Below, piece by piece: positions 30,807 to 38,932 of a stretch of 48,941 bases of DNA. Within the stretch, counting starts at the first letter, position 1. Every line of letters begins with the position of its first letter. The position numbers were made by a program, and so were the translations under genes. The DNA lies in assembly GCA_016200345.1 (NCBI GenBank), contig JACQEX010000020.1:1-48941 (forward strand). Direction: 5' to 3'. The notes under the pieces were generated by a model that was not told the DNA's origin, did no database searches, and saw only the letters and a list, made by a program, of their open reading frames with translations. The DNA comes from Nitrospinota bacterium (GTDB lineage: Bacteria; Nitrospinota_A; UBA7883; JACRGQ01).

Positions 30807-30834
30807 TTTATAATCAATGGGGGCCTTCGGGCAA
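30807..30834 (-). promoter_or_regulatory. putative L,D-transpeptidase promoter (TTGCCC-16-TATAAA), 8 nt before ATG
   Basis: -35 at 30829-30834, -10 at 30807-30812, ATG at 30798-30796. Confidence 0.55.
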
Positions 30835-30979
30835 GAAGGAAAGCTAATACTCAATCCGGGCTAAGCCGGTGGTTGAATCCATGGAAAACCGACCATGGCG
30901 GTTATAGACCTTGAATCCTTGGTGGTCGAATTCCACGAGTTCATGGCCTATGGCGCAACCTGAAAAAACCGGCCGGATA

Positions 30980-31180
30980 TTAATCCTGGGAGGTCGGATT
31001 CTTAATGCAATCCTCGAACCATGCGCATTTTTCGTTGGTGCAGTCGTTGCTCCTTCTAAAGCAGTCGGAAAACCCCTCCGCAAGCTGTATCGTCCAAACT
31101 AGCTCCTCTTTCCGCTCGAATCTATGGAGGGACTGAATACCGTGCACTTGGGCGATTTCCCTAATCTCATCCAGCGTCAT
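30980..31180 (-). CDS. small SAP/Rho-N-like domain protein with Cys-rich tail
   Basis: MTLDEIREIAQVHGIQSLHRFERKEELVWTIQLAEGFSDCFRRSNDCTNEKCAWFEDCIK; SD GAGGA 9 nt before ATG. Confidence 0.65.
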   Translation of the reverse strand: MTLDEIREIAQVHGIQSLHRFERKEELVWTIQLAEGFSDCFRRSNDCTNEKCAWFEDCIKNPTSQD

Positions 31181-31221
31181 GACAAGCAATCCTCAACTAA
31201 GCCCATCCCCCCATTGTAAAC

Positions 31222-32295
31222 CTACCGCCTTAGTTTATCCAGCGATTGTTCAAAGGGGGCCGTGGCGACACCGCGCTCGGTGATAATTGCCGCGATGTTT
31301 TCGTTTGGAGTAACGTCAAAAGCGGGATTAAAGATTTTTATTCCGTCCGGGGCGAGTTGCCTGTTTCCAACGTGGGTGACCTCCCGCAGGTCTCGTTCCT
31401 CAATCGGAATGTGATCCCCGTTTGGGATGTTATAGTCAATCGTCGAAATCGGGGCCGCCACGTAAAAAGGAATTCCGTGCGCCTTTGCGAGAATTGAAAG
31501 AGAGTACGTGCCGATTTTGTTAGCCGCGTCCCCGTTGCGCGCTATTCTGTCCGCGCCGACGACGATTTTTTGAACCAGCCCCTTTTTCATGCAGTAACCG
31601 GCCATGTTGTCGGTTATCAACGTAACGTCAATGCCTTCCTTCTTTAACTCCCATGCGGTAAGCCTGGCCCCCTGTAAAAATGGGCGCGTTTCGTCGGCGA
31701 ACACGCTTATGCGCTTCCCCTGCAGGTGGGCGGCCTTAATAACACCAAGCGCGGTGCCGAAAGCGGCCTTAATAACACCAAGCGCGGTGCCGAAATGTCC
31801 GGCCGTGGCCAGCGCCCCCGCGTTGCAATGGGTGAGCACCGTTTCGCCGTCGCCGATGAAGTCCGCCCCGTTTTTACCAAGCGTTTCGTTTATGAGCAAA
31901 TCCTCGGCCAATATTTTTTTTGCCTCGTTCGCGGCTCTCCCCTTTAATTCCTCAACACCCGCGCCGGTCGCGCCTAGCACCGCCCCACGCATTCTCTCCA
32001 CCGCCCAAAATAAATTAACCGCGGTCGGTCTTGTGCCGCCGATTACATCGCAGATTTTTTCAAACTCCGCCTTAAACTTGCCAATGTCCGTCGTTGTAAT
32101 TTCCCGCGCGCCCAGCGCAACCCCGCCCGCCGCCGCGACCCCTATCGCCGGAGCTCCGCGGACGGTCATGTTTTTTATCGCCTCCGCCAGCTCCAGATAA
32201 TTTTTACAGTCCACAACTACCTCCTCCGTCGGAAGAAGACGCTGGTCAATAAGCCTTACGATTCCATTTTCCAAAAATTCAACGGTTTTAATCAT
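31222..32295 (-). CDS. mtnA: S-methyl-5-thioribose-1-phosphate isomerase
   Basis: 357 aa; TVRGAPAIGVAAAGGVALGAR, VLTHCNAGALATAG, VFADETRPFLQGARLTAWEL, NGDAANKIGTY. Confidence 0.95.
   Translation of the reverse strand: MIKTVEFLENGIVRLIDQRLLPTEEVVVDCKNYLELAEAIKNMTVRGAPAIGVAAAGGVALGAREITTTDIGKFKAEFEKICDVIGGTRPTAVNLFWAVERMRGAVLGATGAGVEELKGRAANEAKKILAEDLLINETLGKNGADFIGDGETVLTHCNAGALATAGHFGTALGVIKAAFGTALGVIKAAHLQGKRISVFADETRPFLQGARLTAWELKKEGIDVTLITDNMAGYCMKKGLVQKIVVGADRIARNGDAANKIGTYSLSILAKAHGIPFYVAAPISTIDYNIPNGDHIPIEERDLREVTHVGNRQLAPDGIKIFNPAFDVTPNENIAAIITERGVATAPFEQSLDKLRR
31730..31795. repeat. perfect 33-bp tandem duplication (2 copies) inside mtnA
   Basis: gcggccttaataacaccaagcgcggtgccgaaa twice in direct succession; encodes FGTALGVIKAA x2. 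Confidence 0.98.
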
Positions 32296-32609
32296 TTTGC
32301 ACCCGATTTAAGTATCCTTGTCGCCTCGTCGGCACCAAGCCCGGCGATAAGAACGGTTTTGTTTTTATTCGACTCCCCTTTGATAATTTGGACGGCGCTT
32401 TTTGACACGCCAAAAAGTTTTGAGAAAAATCTGGTAAGTTCCTTGTTCGCCTTGCCGTCAACCGGCGGCGCGGCAATTCGAACCCGCAGGCCCCCCTCCC
32501 CCATTTCGGCAATTTCGCTTTTAGAGGCGGAAGGCACAATCTTGCAGGTCACGACCGCCCCGTTGGCGGATTGTGAAACCGGCGACATTCTGGAGTGTGT
32601 TAAGGGCAT
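32292..32609 (-). CDS. yggU: DUF167/YggU family protein
   Basis: 105 aa; KIVPSASKSEI..LRVRIAAPPVDGKANKELTRFFSKLFGVSKSAVQIIKGESNKNK. Confidence 0.9.
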   Translation of the reverse strand: MPLTHSRMSPVSQSANGAVVTCKIVPSASKSEIAEMGEGGLRVRIAAPPVDGKANKELTRFFSKLFGVSKSAVQIIKGESNKNKTVLIAGLGADEATRILKSGAK

Positions 32610-32632
32610 AACCGATAAGGCTCGTGAAAAGT

Positions 32633-32929
32633 TTAGCCGAGCCTATAGGCGATGTCGTGAAGCGTCTTGACCAAAAAAGCCTGCAAGAAATATATGCCGA
32701 AAATCGCGATTAGAGGCGAGAGATCAAGCCCCGAAAAAGGCGGGACAATTCTTTGAATCGGCCTGAGCACTGGCTCCGTGGCCCGTATAAGAAACTGAAC
32801 TATTGGATTGTAAGGGTCGGGCGAGACCCAGGAAATCAGGGCGCGGATTATTATCAGCCAAAGAAAAAATTGAAGCACCAAATCCAGCACCATGGCTATC
32901 GCGTTCACAAGGTTTCCGACCGCGAACAT
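32633..32929 (-). CDS. yggT: YggT family membrane protein
   Basis: 98 aa; FLWLIIIRALISWVSPDPYNPIVQFLIRATEPVLRPIQRIVPPFSGLDLSPLIAIFGI. Confidence 0.93.
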   Translation of the reverse strand: MFAVGNLVNAIAMVLDLVLQFFLWLIIIRALISWVSPDPYNPIVQFLIRATEPVLRPIQRIVPPFSGLDLSPLIAIFGIYFLQAFLVKTLHDIAYRLG

Positions 32930-33756
32930 CAGCCCAAATCCCTCGAGCGCTGGACGGCCGCGGAAATCGCGTCCAAAAACGCGCCCCTAACGCCGTGCGA
33001 CTCGAGCCTATGGAGCGCCGCGGCGGTGGTGCCGTTTGGCGAGGTTATCTTTTCCCTTAATTCGGCGGGCGTCCCGCCAAGTTCCAAAAGGGCCGACGCG
33101 CCCCTGAAGGTCTGCCTTACAAGCTCTTTCGCCTGCGCTAGCGGCAGACCGGCCTCGACGCCTCCCTGCGTCATCGCCTCCATGACGAGGTATATGTACG
33201 CCGGCCCGGAGCCAGATATGGCGGTGACGGCGTCCATCTTCGACTCGTCAACCCAAATCGTCTTCCCCGTGGACTCGAAGAATTTTTGCACCATGGCGAG
33301 GTCGTCCTCGCTCAAGTTCGGCGTGTGCGACAGCGCGGTCATGCCCTCCCCCGCCTGGGTGCAAATGTTTGGCATGGCCCGCACGACCTTGGCCTTGGCG
33401 TACCAGGTGAGCGAGGCCAGCTTCACCCCGGCGGCGATGCTGATGACTATCATATGTTCCCTTATGTTCGGGGCTATCTCCTTCAACAGCTCGGAAATCG
33501 CGTCCGGCTTTACCGCCAAAAGCAATATCTCGGAGGATTCCGCGACCTCGTTGTTGTCGCCGGTCGCCTTCACCCCGTGCTTCTTCCTCATGTGTTCGAG
33601 CCGTGCCGCGGACTCGTCCGACACGGTTAGGTCGCCTGCGGCGCAGAACCCGGATTTCAAAAGGCCGGCGGTAAACGCCTCTCCCATGACGCCGGATCCT
33701 ATGATTCCAATTTTCTTGCTCTTTGTTTTATCGTTCACCAAATATTCCCCTTCCAA
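32929..33756 (-). CDS. proC: pyrroline-5-carboxylate reductase
   Basis: 275 aa; KKIGIIGSGVMGEAFTAGLLKSG, VRAMPNICTQAGEGMTAL, SGSGPAYIYLVMEAMTQGGVEAGL. Confidence 0.95.
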   Translation of the reverse strand: MEGEYLVNDKTKSKKIGIIGSGVMGEAFTAGLLKSGFCAAGDLTVSDESAARLEHMRKKHGVKATGDNNEVAESSEILLLAVKPDAISELLKEIAPNIREHMIVISIAAGVKLASLTWYAKAKVVRAMPNICTQAGEGMTALSHTPNLSEDDLAMVQKFFESTGKTIWVDESKMDAVTAISGSGPAYIYLVMEAMTQGGVEAGLPLAQAKELVRQTFRGASALLELGGTPAELREKITSPNGTTAAALHRLESHGVRGAFLDAISAAVQRSRDLG

Positions 33757-34279
33757 TTCTCAGGTGGGTGGCGCCTTCCTCGACCGCCACTACATAATCG
33801 TCCGTCATCCCGAATGATAGTATATCGAACGTGGCATTTTCCAGCCCTAATAACGAAAGGGACTCCACGCCATGTTTGCTATTTTCACCGGCAATGTTTA
33901 TCTCCAACAACACCGGCACCACCCTACCCCCGGCCCTTCTACCTAACTCGGCGGCGATTTCATGGGAGTCCACCGAATGAACGAGCGAGAACAGCCTAGG
34001 AATAAACTTGGCCTTGTTTTTTTGAAGCGGACCGATGAAATGCCATTCCACCAAGTCACCGATTTCCTCGTGCTTTTTAACCGCCTCCTGTACCCTGCTC
34101 TCGCCGATAATTTTTACGCCGTGCTCAATAGCCGTCCTAATCTCCGGCACTCCCACCGTTTTTGTGACGGCGACTATGGTGATGTCGGACAAGCGCCTGC
34201 CGGAGCGAAACGCGGCCTTTTCAACGTTGGCCCTGACGACGTCCAGATTTTTTTTGATGAACGAGTATTTATTTTGCAC
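33728..34279 (-). CDS. yggS: YggS-family PLP-binding protein, apparently internally shortened
   Basis: 183 aa with GTG start; AVTKTV, GESRVQEAVKKH, WHFIGPLQKNK, NIAGENSKHGV and SFGMTDDY...GATHLRIGRGIFG. Typical family members are about 225-235 aa. Confidence 0.88.
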   Translation of the reverse strand: MQNKYSFIKKNLDVVRANVEKAAFRSGRRLSDITIVAVTKTVGVPEIRTAIEHGVKIIGESRVQEAVKKHEEIGDLVEWHFIGPLQKNKAKFIPRLFSLVHSVDSHEIAAELGRRAGGRVVPVLLEINIAGENSKHGVESLSLLGLENATFDILSFGMTDDYVVAVEEGATHLRIGRGIFGER

Positions 34280-34286
34280 GGTGGGA

Positions 34287-34320
34287 ATTGTAACCCGCTT
34301 TACCTTTTTGATAAAGCGGG
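34287..34320 (-). promoter_or_regulatory. putative yggS promoter (TTATCA-16-TACAAT) embedded in a 9-bp inverted repeat
   Basis: Inverted repeat CCCGCTTTA-N9-TAAAGCGGG at 34294-34320; -10 TACAAT at 34287-34292; GTG start at 34279. Confidence 0.5.
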
Positions 34321-34410
34321 TGTGCGTTGTGAAAAAATTGCGATTTACTTAAAGGGAGGTGGGAGCGGCGACCGGGAGGAGGTGCTCTCCCTAAATCGCC
34401 GCTCCAGGTA

Positions 34411-35955
34411 CTACGACTTCACTATCTGGATGGTCTGTTGCATCAGCGTGTCGGCCATGGTTATTATTTTCGAGTTCGCCACGTACGCGCTCTGGGTTTT
34501 AACCATCGCGACGAATTCCGAGGCAAGATCCACGTTCGAAAGCTCCAGGGAGTTGCCGAGAATCGTGCCCAAACCGCCCGCGCCGGCGGTGCCGGTTAGG
34601 GCCTGGCCGGAAGCTTGCGTGGCGGCATAAAGCGAACCGCCTTTCCTGGTCAACCCCGATGTATTCGGGAAATTCGCAAGTTGAAACTGATACAGTTTTT
34701 GCGTCTGGCCGTTCGAGAAGGAACCGGTTATCACGCCTTTGGTGTCCACAGAGAGGCCCGTGAGGTTGCCGGCGGAATATCCGTCCTGGGTAAGGCTCAG
34801 CGTGGCCGAGGGGGAGGAGTAACTGGTGAGGGACGGGGCGCCCGCGCTGTCAAAGGTGCTCCAAGATAGGCTAAGCGGGTTTGCGCCTCCGGGTGCTTCC
34901 GTTATCGTTATTCCCGTGGGGTTTGTCGTGCCTAACGTCCCGCCGGTGCTGTTCACGCCAACCAACGTTCCCGTGCCGTTAAACTCGAGTGTTCCAGACC
35001 CTCCCGTGACCGTCATTCCGGTCGGAGGCACGATTTGGTATATAAAGTCGGTGGACACGTTGGCCGCCGTAATGTTGGACGGCACGGCGGTTTTAAAGAA
35101 ATTCATGGTCGTATTTACGGAGTTTCCCTGGGCGTCGTAAAGCGTAATCGTGGTGCTGTACGCCGGTGCCGGGGGAGGAGAGCTAATTATGGAGTTGGTT
35201 TTGGTTCCGGCGGAGGTCACTGTAATTGCCGCCCCTCCTTGGGTCGCGGAAACCTGGATTGTCGGCGTGGCGCCGCCAGAATTGCTCACCACATAGTAAG
35301 GGGTGTTTGGCGAGAGGCCGCCCGGCATTGCCCCGCTCGATAAAAATTGAATCGAGGAGCCGACGGCGTAGGTGGTGCCGTTGCTTCCGAGGGTAATGTT
35401 GGCGGAACCCGCCGTGGTGGTTATATTGGCGGCCGGGGTTATTGTCGCGTTGGTGTTAAGGTTTGCGCCAAGGGTGAAGTTTGTGGAGGCCTTTGGTGCG
35501 TTCGAAAGCATGTTGGTAAAGCTTATGTTGCTGGACACTCCTGTTGGCGCGACCATGTTGTACCCTTGGATTATGTCGCCGGAACTGTCCACAAGGTTGT
35601 TGCTTTTGTCTTGTATTAACTGCCCGTCCCTCGAATAGTACGGGGTGCCGCTGTTCGGGTCTTTAACCACGAAAAATCCAGCACCCTGAACCGCCACATC
35701 CGTCGAGTTGCCGGTGGTCTGAAAGGAACCCTGCGACCAAGCGGTGTTCACTCCTGCCATGGACGTTCCACGGCCCAACTGCATTGATCCGCCGCCGCTT
35801 GTGAGGGAGGCCGACAGTATGTCGGCAAATTGCGCGGTGGAACCTTTGAAACCGTAGGTGTTCACGTTGGCGATGTTGTCGCCAATAACGTTCATCGCGT
35901 TTCCAAAGGCGTTTATTCCGCTTACGCCAGTTAACATTGCAACATCTAGACTCAT
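34411..35955 (-). CDS. flgE: flagellar hook protein FlgE
   Basis: 514 aa; N-terminal GVSGINAFGNAMNVIGDNIANVNTYGFKGS and C-terminal ELSNVDLASEFVAMVKTQSAYVANSKII; SD AGGAGG. Confidence 0.95.
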   Translation of the reverse strand: MSLDVAMLTGVSGINAFGNAMNVIGDNIANVNTYGFKGSTAQFADILSASLTSGGGSMQLGRGTSMAGVNTAWSQGSFQTTGNSTDVAVQGAGFFVVKDPNSGTPYYSRDGQLIQDKSNNLVDSSGDIIQGYNMVAPTGVSSNISFTNMLSNAPKASTNFTLGANLNTNATITPAANITTTAGSANITLGSNGTTYAVGSSIQFLSSGAMPGGLSPNTPYYVVSNSGGATPTIQVSATQGGAAITVTSAGTKTNSIISSPPPAPAYSTTITLYDAQGNSVNTTMNFFKTAVPSNITAANVSTDFIYQIVPPTGMTVTGGSGTLEFNGTGTLVGVNSTGGTLGTTNPTGITITEAPGGANPLSLSWSTFDSAGAPSLTSYSSPSATLSLTQDGYSAGNLTGLSVDTKGVITGSFSNGQTQKLYQFQLANFPNTSGLTRKGGSLYAATQASGQALTGTAGAGGLGTILGNSLELSNVDLASEFVAMVKTQSAYVANSKIITMADTLMQQTIQIVKS

Positions 35956-35993
35956 AGTATCCTCCTAACAAAATTAAATTTTTTCACTAACGC

Positions 35994-36689
35994 CTATTTA
36001 ACATTCATAACGCTACCTAGGGAAACCTGCTGGTTGCCCACGTTCAAACTTGTGGTTCCGTTTAACACCGAAACGGAGCTTACGACTCCGGTCATGTAAG
36101 TGGTGGACAAAACGGGGTTTCCCGAGGCGTCCGCCGCGTTGACCGTGTACGTGTACGTGCCGTCCGGCAGTAGGTTCCCGTTGGAATCCTTCCCGTCCCA
36201 GGGCACCGTCTGGTTGCCCGCGCCGAGAGCGCCCTGCGGCAAAACGTTGACCACCTGGCCCTGCGAGTTTGATATTGCCACTGTGGTCGTATGCGATGCA
36301 TCGGCAAGATTGAAGTTTACGGAAGTCGCCTTGCCGTTGGTAATGCTGACGGAGTTTCCGGCCGCCTGTATGGTTCTACCTATCATGCCCATGGCCTCGG
36401 AGTTGTTCACCGCGTTCTGAACGTTGGCAAGGCCGCCGAGGTTGGTGTTGATGTTGGTCAATTGCTCCAAGGAGCTGAACTGCGCCATCTCAGAGGTGAA
36501 GGCGTCGCTGTTCATCGGGTTTAGCGGATCCTGGTGTTTTAGCTGTGCAATCAACAATTTTAAAAAGTCCGCCTGCCCCATCGTGGCGTTCGGATTTTTG
36601 CTTGTCAGGGTTCCGGTCGTCGTTCCGGTTGCCCCGGCGGTCGCCGGCGACGTGCCCTGGGTGTTTTGGGCTGTTCCTATGGTTGACAT
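35994..36689 (-). CDS. flgD: flagellar hook assembly protein FlgD
   Basis: 231 aa; ADFLKLLIAQLKHQDPLNPMNSDAFTSEMAQFSSLEQLTNIN and FlgD Ig-like VPWDGKDSNGNLLPDGTYTYTV. Confidence 0.96.
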   Translation of the reverse strand: MSTIGTAQNTQGTSPATAGATGTTTGTLTSKNPNATMGQADFLKLLIAQLKHQDPLNPMNSDAFTSEMAQFSSLEQLTNINTNLGGLANVQNAVNNSEAMGMIGRTIQAAGNSVSITNGKATSVNFNLADASHTTTVAISNSQGQVVNVLPQGALGAGNQTVPWDGKDSNGNLLPDGTYTYTVNAADASGNPVLSTTYMTGVVSSVSVLNGTTSLNVGNQQVSLGSVMNVK

Positions 36690-36701
36690 CTCATCCTCCT
36701 T

Positions 36702-38075
36702 TTATGCGGTCAGATCAACAAGTGTGTTTAGTGTTTTTCGCGCACCAGCATGAGTAACAACCGGTTGATGTTCAACAACATGGGTCGGAACGGGGGTGCC
36801 GGTCTGGTCGGGATTTTGCCCGGAAAACGCATTTCCAAAATTCTGGTTCCCCTGCTGGCCAACCGAAACGTTGATTTGGTCAACCATTATTCCCTGTTGG
36901 TTAAGGGCCGTTTTAAGCTGGTCAATATTCTGGTCAACAATCTGTTTTACCGCGTTGGACGCAACAACGATTGAGGCCTTAACGCTTGAATCGGTCATCG
37001 AAAGCTGGATATTCACCGATCCCAAGGTTTCGGGGGAAAGGGTAATTTTGGTTTCAGTGGAATTTGGGAGTTGCAAAATAGAGGCTTTTTCAACGATTTG
37101 CCCCATTATCCTGTCCGAGTTCATTTTCTCAAAATTAAGTGGAACTGGGGCTAATTCCGCCGCATTAGCGGTCGGGGTGGAACCAAATTTAAGGGCTGAA
37201 ACGTCCAACACATTGTTAAAATTCGCCGAACCAATCTCAACACTCGTCTGCTGGACAATGGGTGCCCCCTGCCCAAACTGTCCGCCGAACCCAGCCCCGC
37301 CACCGTTTCCCATTTCGGACTGGAGCGTTTGTGCCAAATTTGAGACAATCATCGGGGTTGATAACGAGGAAGTGACCGATTGAATTGCTTGGTTTCCCAA
37401 CTCGCTGTTTCCACTGGTCTGTGGATTTACAGTTATTCCCAAGGCGGACATATTCAAGGACGAAAACATCTCGTTTGCCTGCGCGTTGGTAAGGTTTAGT
37501 GCCTGCGAAATTTTATTTAGCACCGTTGTGGCGTCGAGCACCCCACCCTGAGCGCCATTTATCGAAACTTGCAAATTTCCCAATTGGTCAGCGGTTGTTC
37601 CAAAGGCCCGCGCAACTTTGTCAACTTGGTCTGACGACAAATTTAAACTTTTCACCAAGTTCCCCATACTTATCGTTTGGGCAGACTGTGTGCCATCAGT
37701 GGAACTTGTTGAGTTTACACTCTTTAATTTTGGTTTTGCGGTGACCTGGGTGTTGGTCGTTATTGCTTGGTTGTCATTTGAGGTATTTTGCACCGACATC
37801 GGATCCGAAGCTTGATTTTGTACTGAATTCTGAGCCGAAGGACTTTGGGTGCTATTCACATTCTGCGAAAATGGGCTTGAATTTGAAGATGCGCCGCCGA
37901 ATGAGGCGGAATTGTGTGTCTGAGCGTCGAATGATGCACTTACAGAATTTAATATGGAGACGAAGGAGGACGTATTGCTGGCCGATTGGTCGGCGTTCGT
38001 AACTGCCGACTTGGCACTGTTGCCAAGGGAGGCCGTCAGCTCCGATACCAAGTTTAAAGCTAAGTTCATAGTCAC
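36702..38075 (-). CDS. fliK: flagellar hook-length control protein FliK
   Basis: 457 aa; C-terminal LQLPNSTETKITLSPETLGSVNIQLSMTDSSVKASIVV..QNIDQLKTALNQQGIMVDQINVSV; upstream of flgD and flgE. Confidence 0.85.
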   Translation of the reverse strand: MTMNLALNLVSELTASLGNSAKSAVTNADQSASNTSSFVSILNSVSASFDAQTHNSASFGGASSNSSPFSQNVNSTQSPSAQNSVQNQASDPMSVQNTSNDNQAITTNTQVTAKPKLKSVNSTSSTDGTQSAQTISMGNLVKSLNLSSDQVDKVARAFGTTADQLGNLQVSINGAQGGVLDATTVLNKISQALNLTNAQANEMFSSLNMSALGITVNPQTSGNSELGNQAIQSVTSSLSTPMIVSNLAQTLQSEMGNGGGAGFGGQFGQGAPIVQQTSVEIGSANFNNVLDVSALKFGSTPTANAAELAPVPLNFEKMNSDRIMGQIVEKASILQLPNSTETKITLSPETLGSVNIQLSMTDSSVKASIVVASNAVKQIVDQNIDQLKTALNQQGIMVDQINVSVGQQGNQNFGNAFSGQNPDQTGTPVPTHVVEHQPVVTHAGARKTLNTLVDLTA

Positions 38076-38129
38076 CTCTATTTTTCCTTTTTAAATCTGC
38101 TTACATTTACAGTTTCGCAAATACTAAGT

Positions 38130-38145
38130 TCAATAGTCATGCCAC
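38130..38145 (-). promoter_or_regulatory. sigma54-like promoter for fliK-flgD-flgE
   Basis: Minus strand GTGGCATGACTATTGA: GG to GA 12-bp spacing; -12 element TTGA rather than TTGC. Confidence 0.5.
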
Positions 38146-38355
38146 GTTTTATGCGTCAGTTTTTTCAATGCGTTATCAGATTATCCTCAGATTCCTAGGA
38201 AAAAACTCCCCGCCTGTCTTACCGAACGGGCAATTTATGCCTACCCCAAGTTTGAAAAGTTCGAGTGGCTTTTCAAGCAAAATTATGACGGTGTTAATAC
38301 GAAGGAACGTGGAAGGAAAATTGCTTATGTACTATTGAAAGGCATCACTTTTTGA
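38137..38355 (+). pseudogene. startless reading frame, possible decayed gene remnant
   Basis: Open frame without ATG/GTG/TTG start near its 5' end, reading ...SDYPQIPRKKLPACLTERAIYAYPKFEKFEWLFKQNYDGVNTKERGRKIAYVLLKGITF*. Not in the ORF track. Confidence 0.45.
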
Positions 38356-38427
38356 CGTTAAACAGCAAGAAATGCAAATTTTAGAAAATTACAAGAATAA
38401 CTATTTGTTTTATAAGGATGAATTAGT

Positions 38428-38445
38428 TTGGCATATCTATTGCTT
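38428..38445 (+). promoter_or_regulatory. sigma54 promoter for the flgB operon
   Basis: TTGGCATATCTATTGCTT matches YTGGCAY-N5-TTGCW with correct GG/GC spacing (12 bp); ATG at 38499. Confidence 0.75.
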
Positions 38446-38498
38446 TTACTTGGGCAGGAATAGTTTTATAAACAACATTTGACGGGAATTTTGACGGC

Positions 38499-38915
38499 AT
38501 GAAAATTTTTGGATTGACGACGAGTAAGCTAGAGTTGGCTTCGAAGTCTCTCGACTTCCTGACCAATTCGGCGGTGTCAACCTCGGTCAATATAGCCAAT
38601 GTGGCGACACCCGGGTATAAAGCCGTTGAATCAAAAGATTTTAAAATGGCTTTGGCCGATTCACTTAATGATTTGGCGGGCAAAGGCATAACAAGGACAA
38701 ACGTAAGGCATTTTTCAACCTCAACAGCCTACAATCTGCAACCGATCAAAGTGTCAAGCGAGGAAGGGTCGCTTAAACTCGATGGAAACAACGTGAACAT
38801 GGACGAGGAATTGCTCCGACAGAGTGAAACCAGGACCGAATATTCCAAATATTCCTCAATGGCCGGAAACGAAATTGCCGCCATGAGGAGAGCGATAAGT
38901 CTTTCTGCATTGTAA
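38499..38915 (+). CDS. flgB: flagellar basal-body rod protein FlgB
   Basis: 138 aa; STSVNIANVATPGYKAVESKDFKMAL and MDEELLRQSETRTEYSKYSSM. Confidence 0.93.
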   Translation: MKIFGLTTSKLELASKSLDFLTNSAVSTSVNIANVATPGYKAVESKDFKMALADSLNDLAGKGITRTNVRHFSTSTAYNLQPIKVSSEEGSLKLDGNNVNMDEELLRQSETRTEYSKYSSMAGNEIAAMRRAISLSAL

Positions 38916-38932
38916 AAAACAGGAGAATTAGC

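Noticed and set aside
30910-30930. GAATCCTTGGTGG shared with the tRNA-Gln T-arm, suggesting a tRNA fragment
   Set aside because: Only 13 nt identical, no other tRNA arms fold around it; probably chance.
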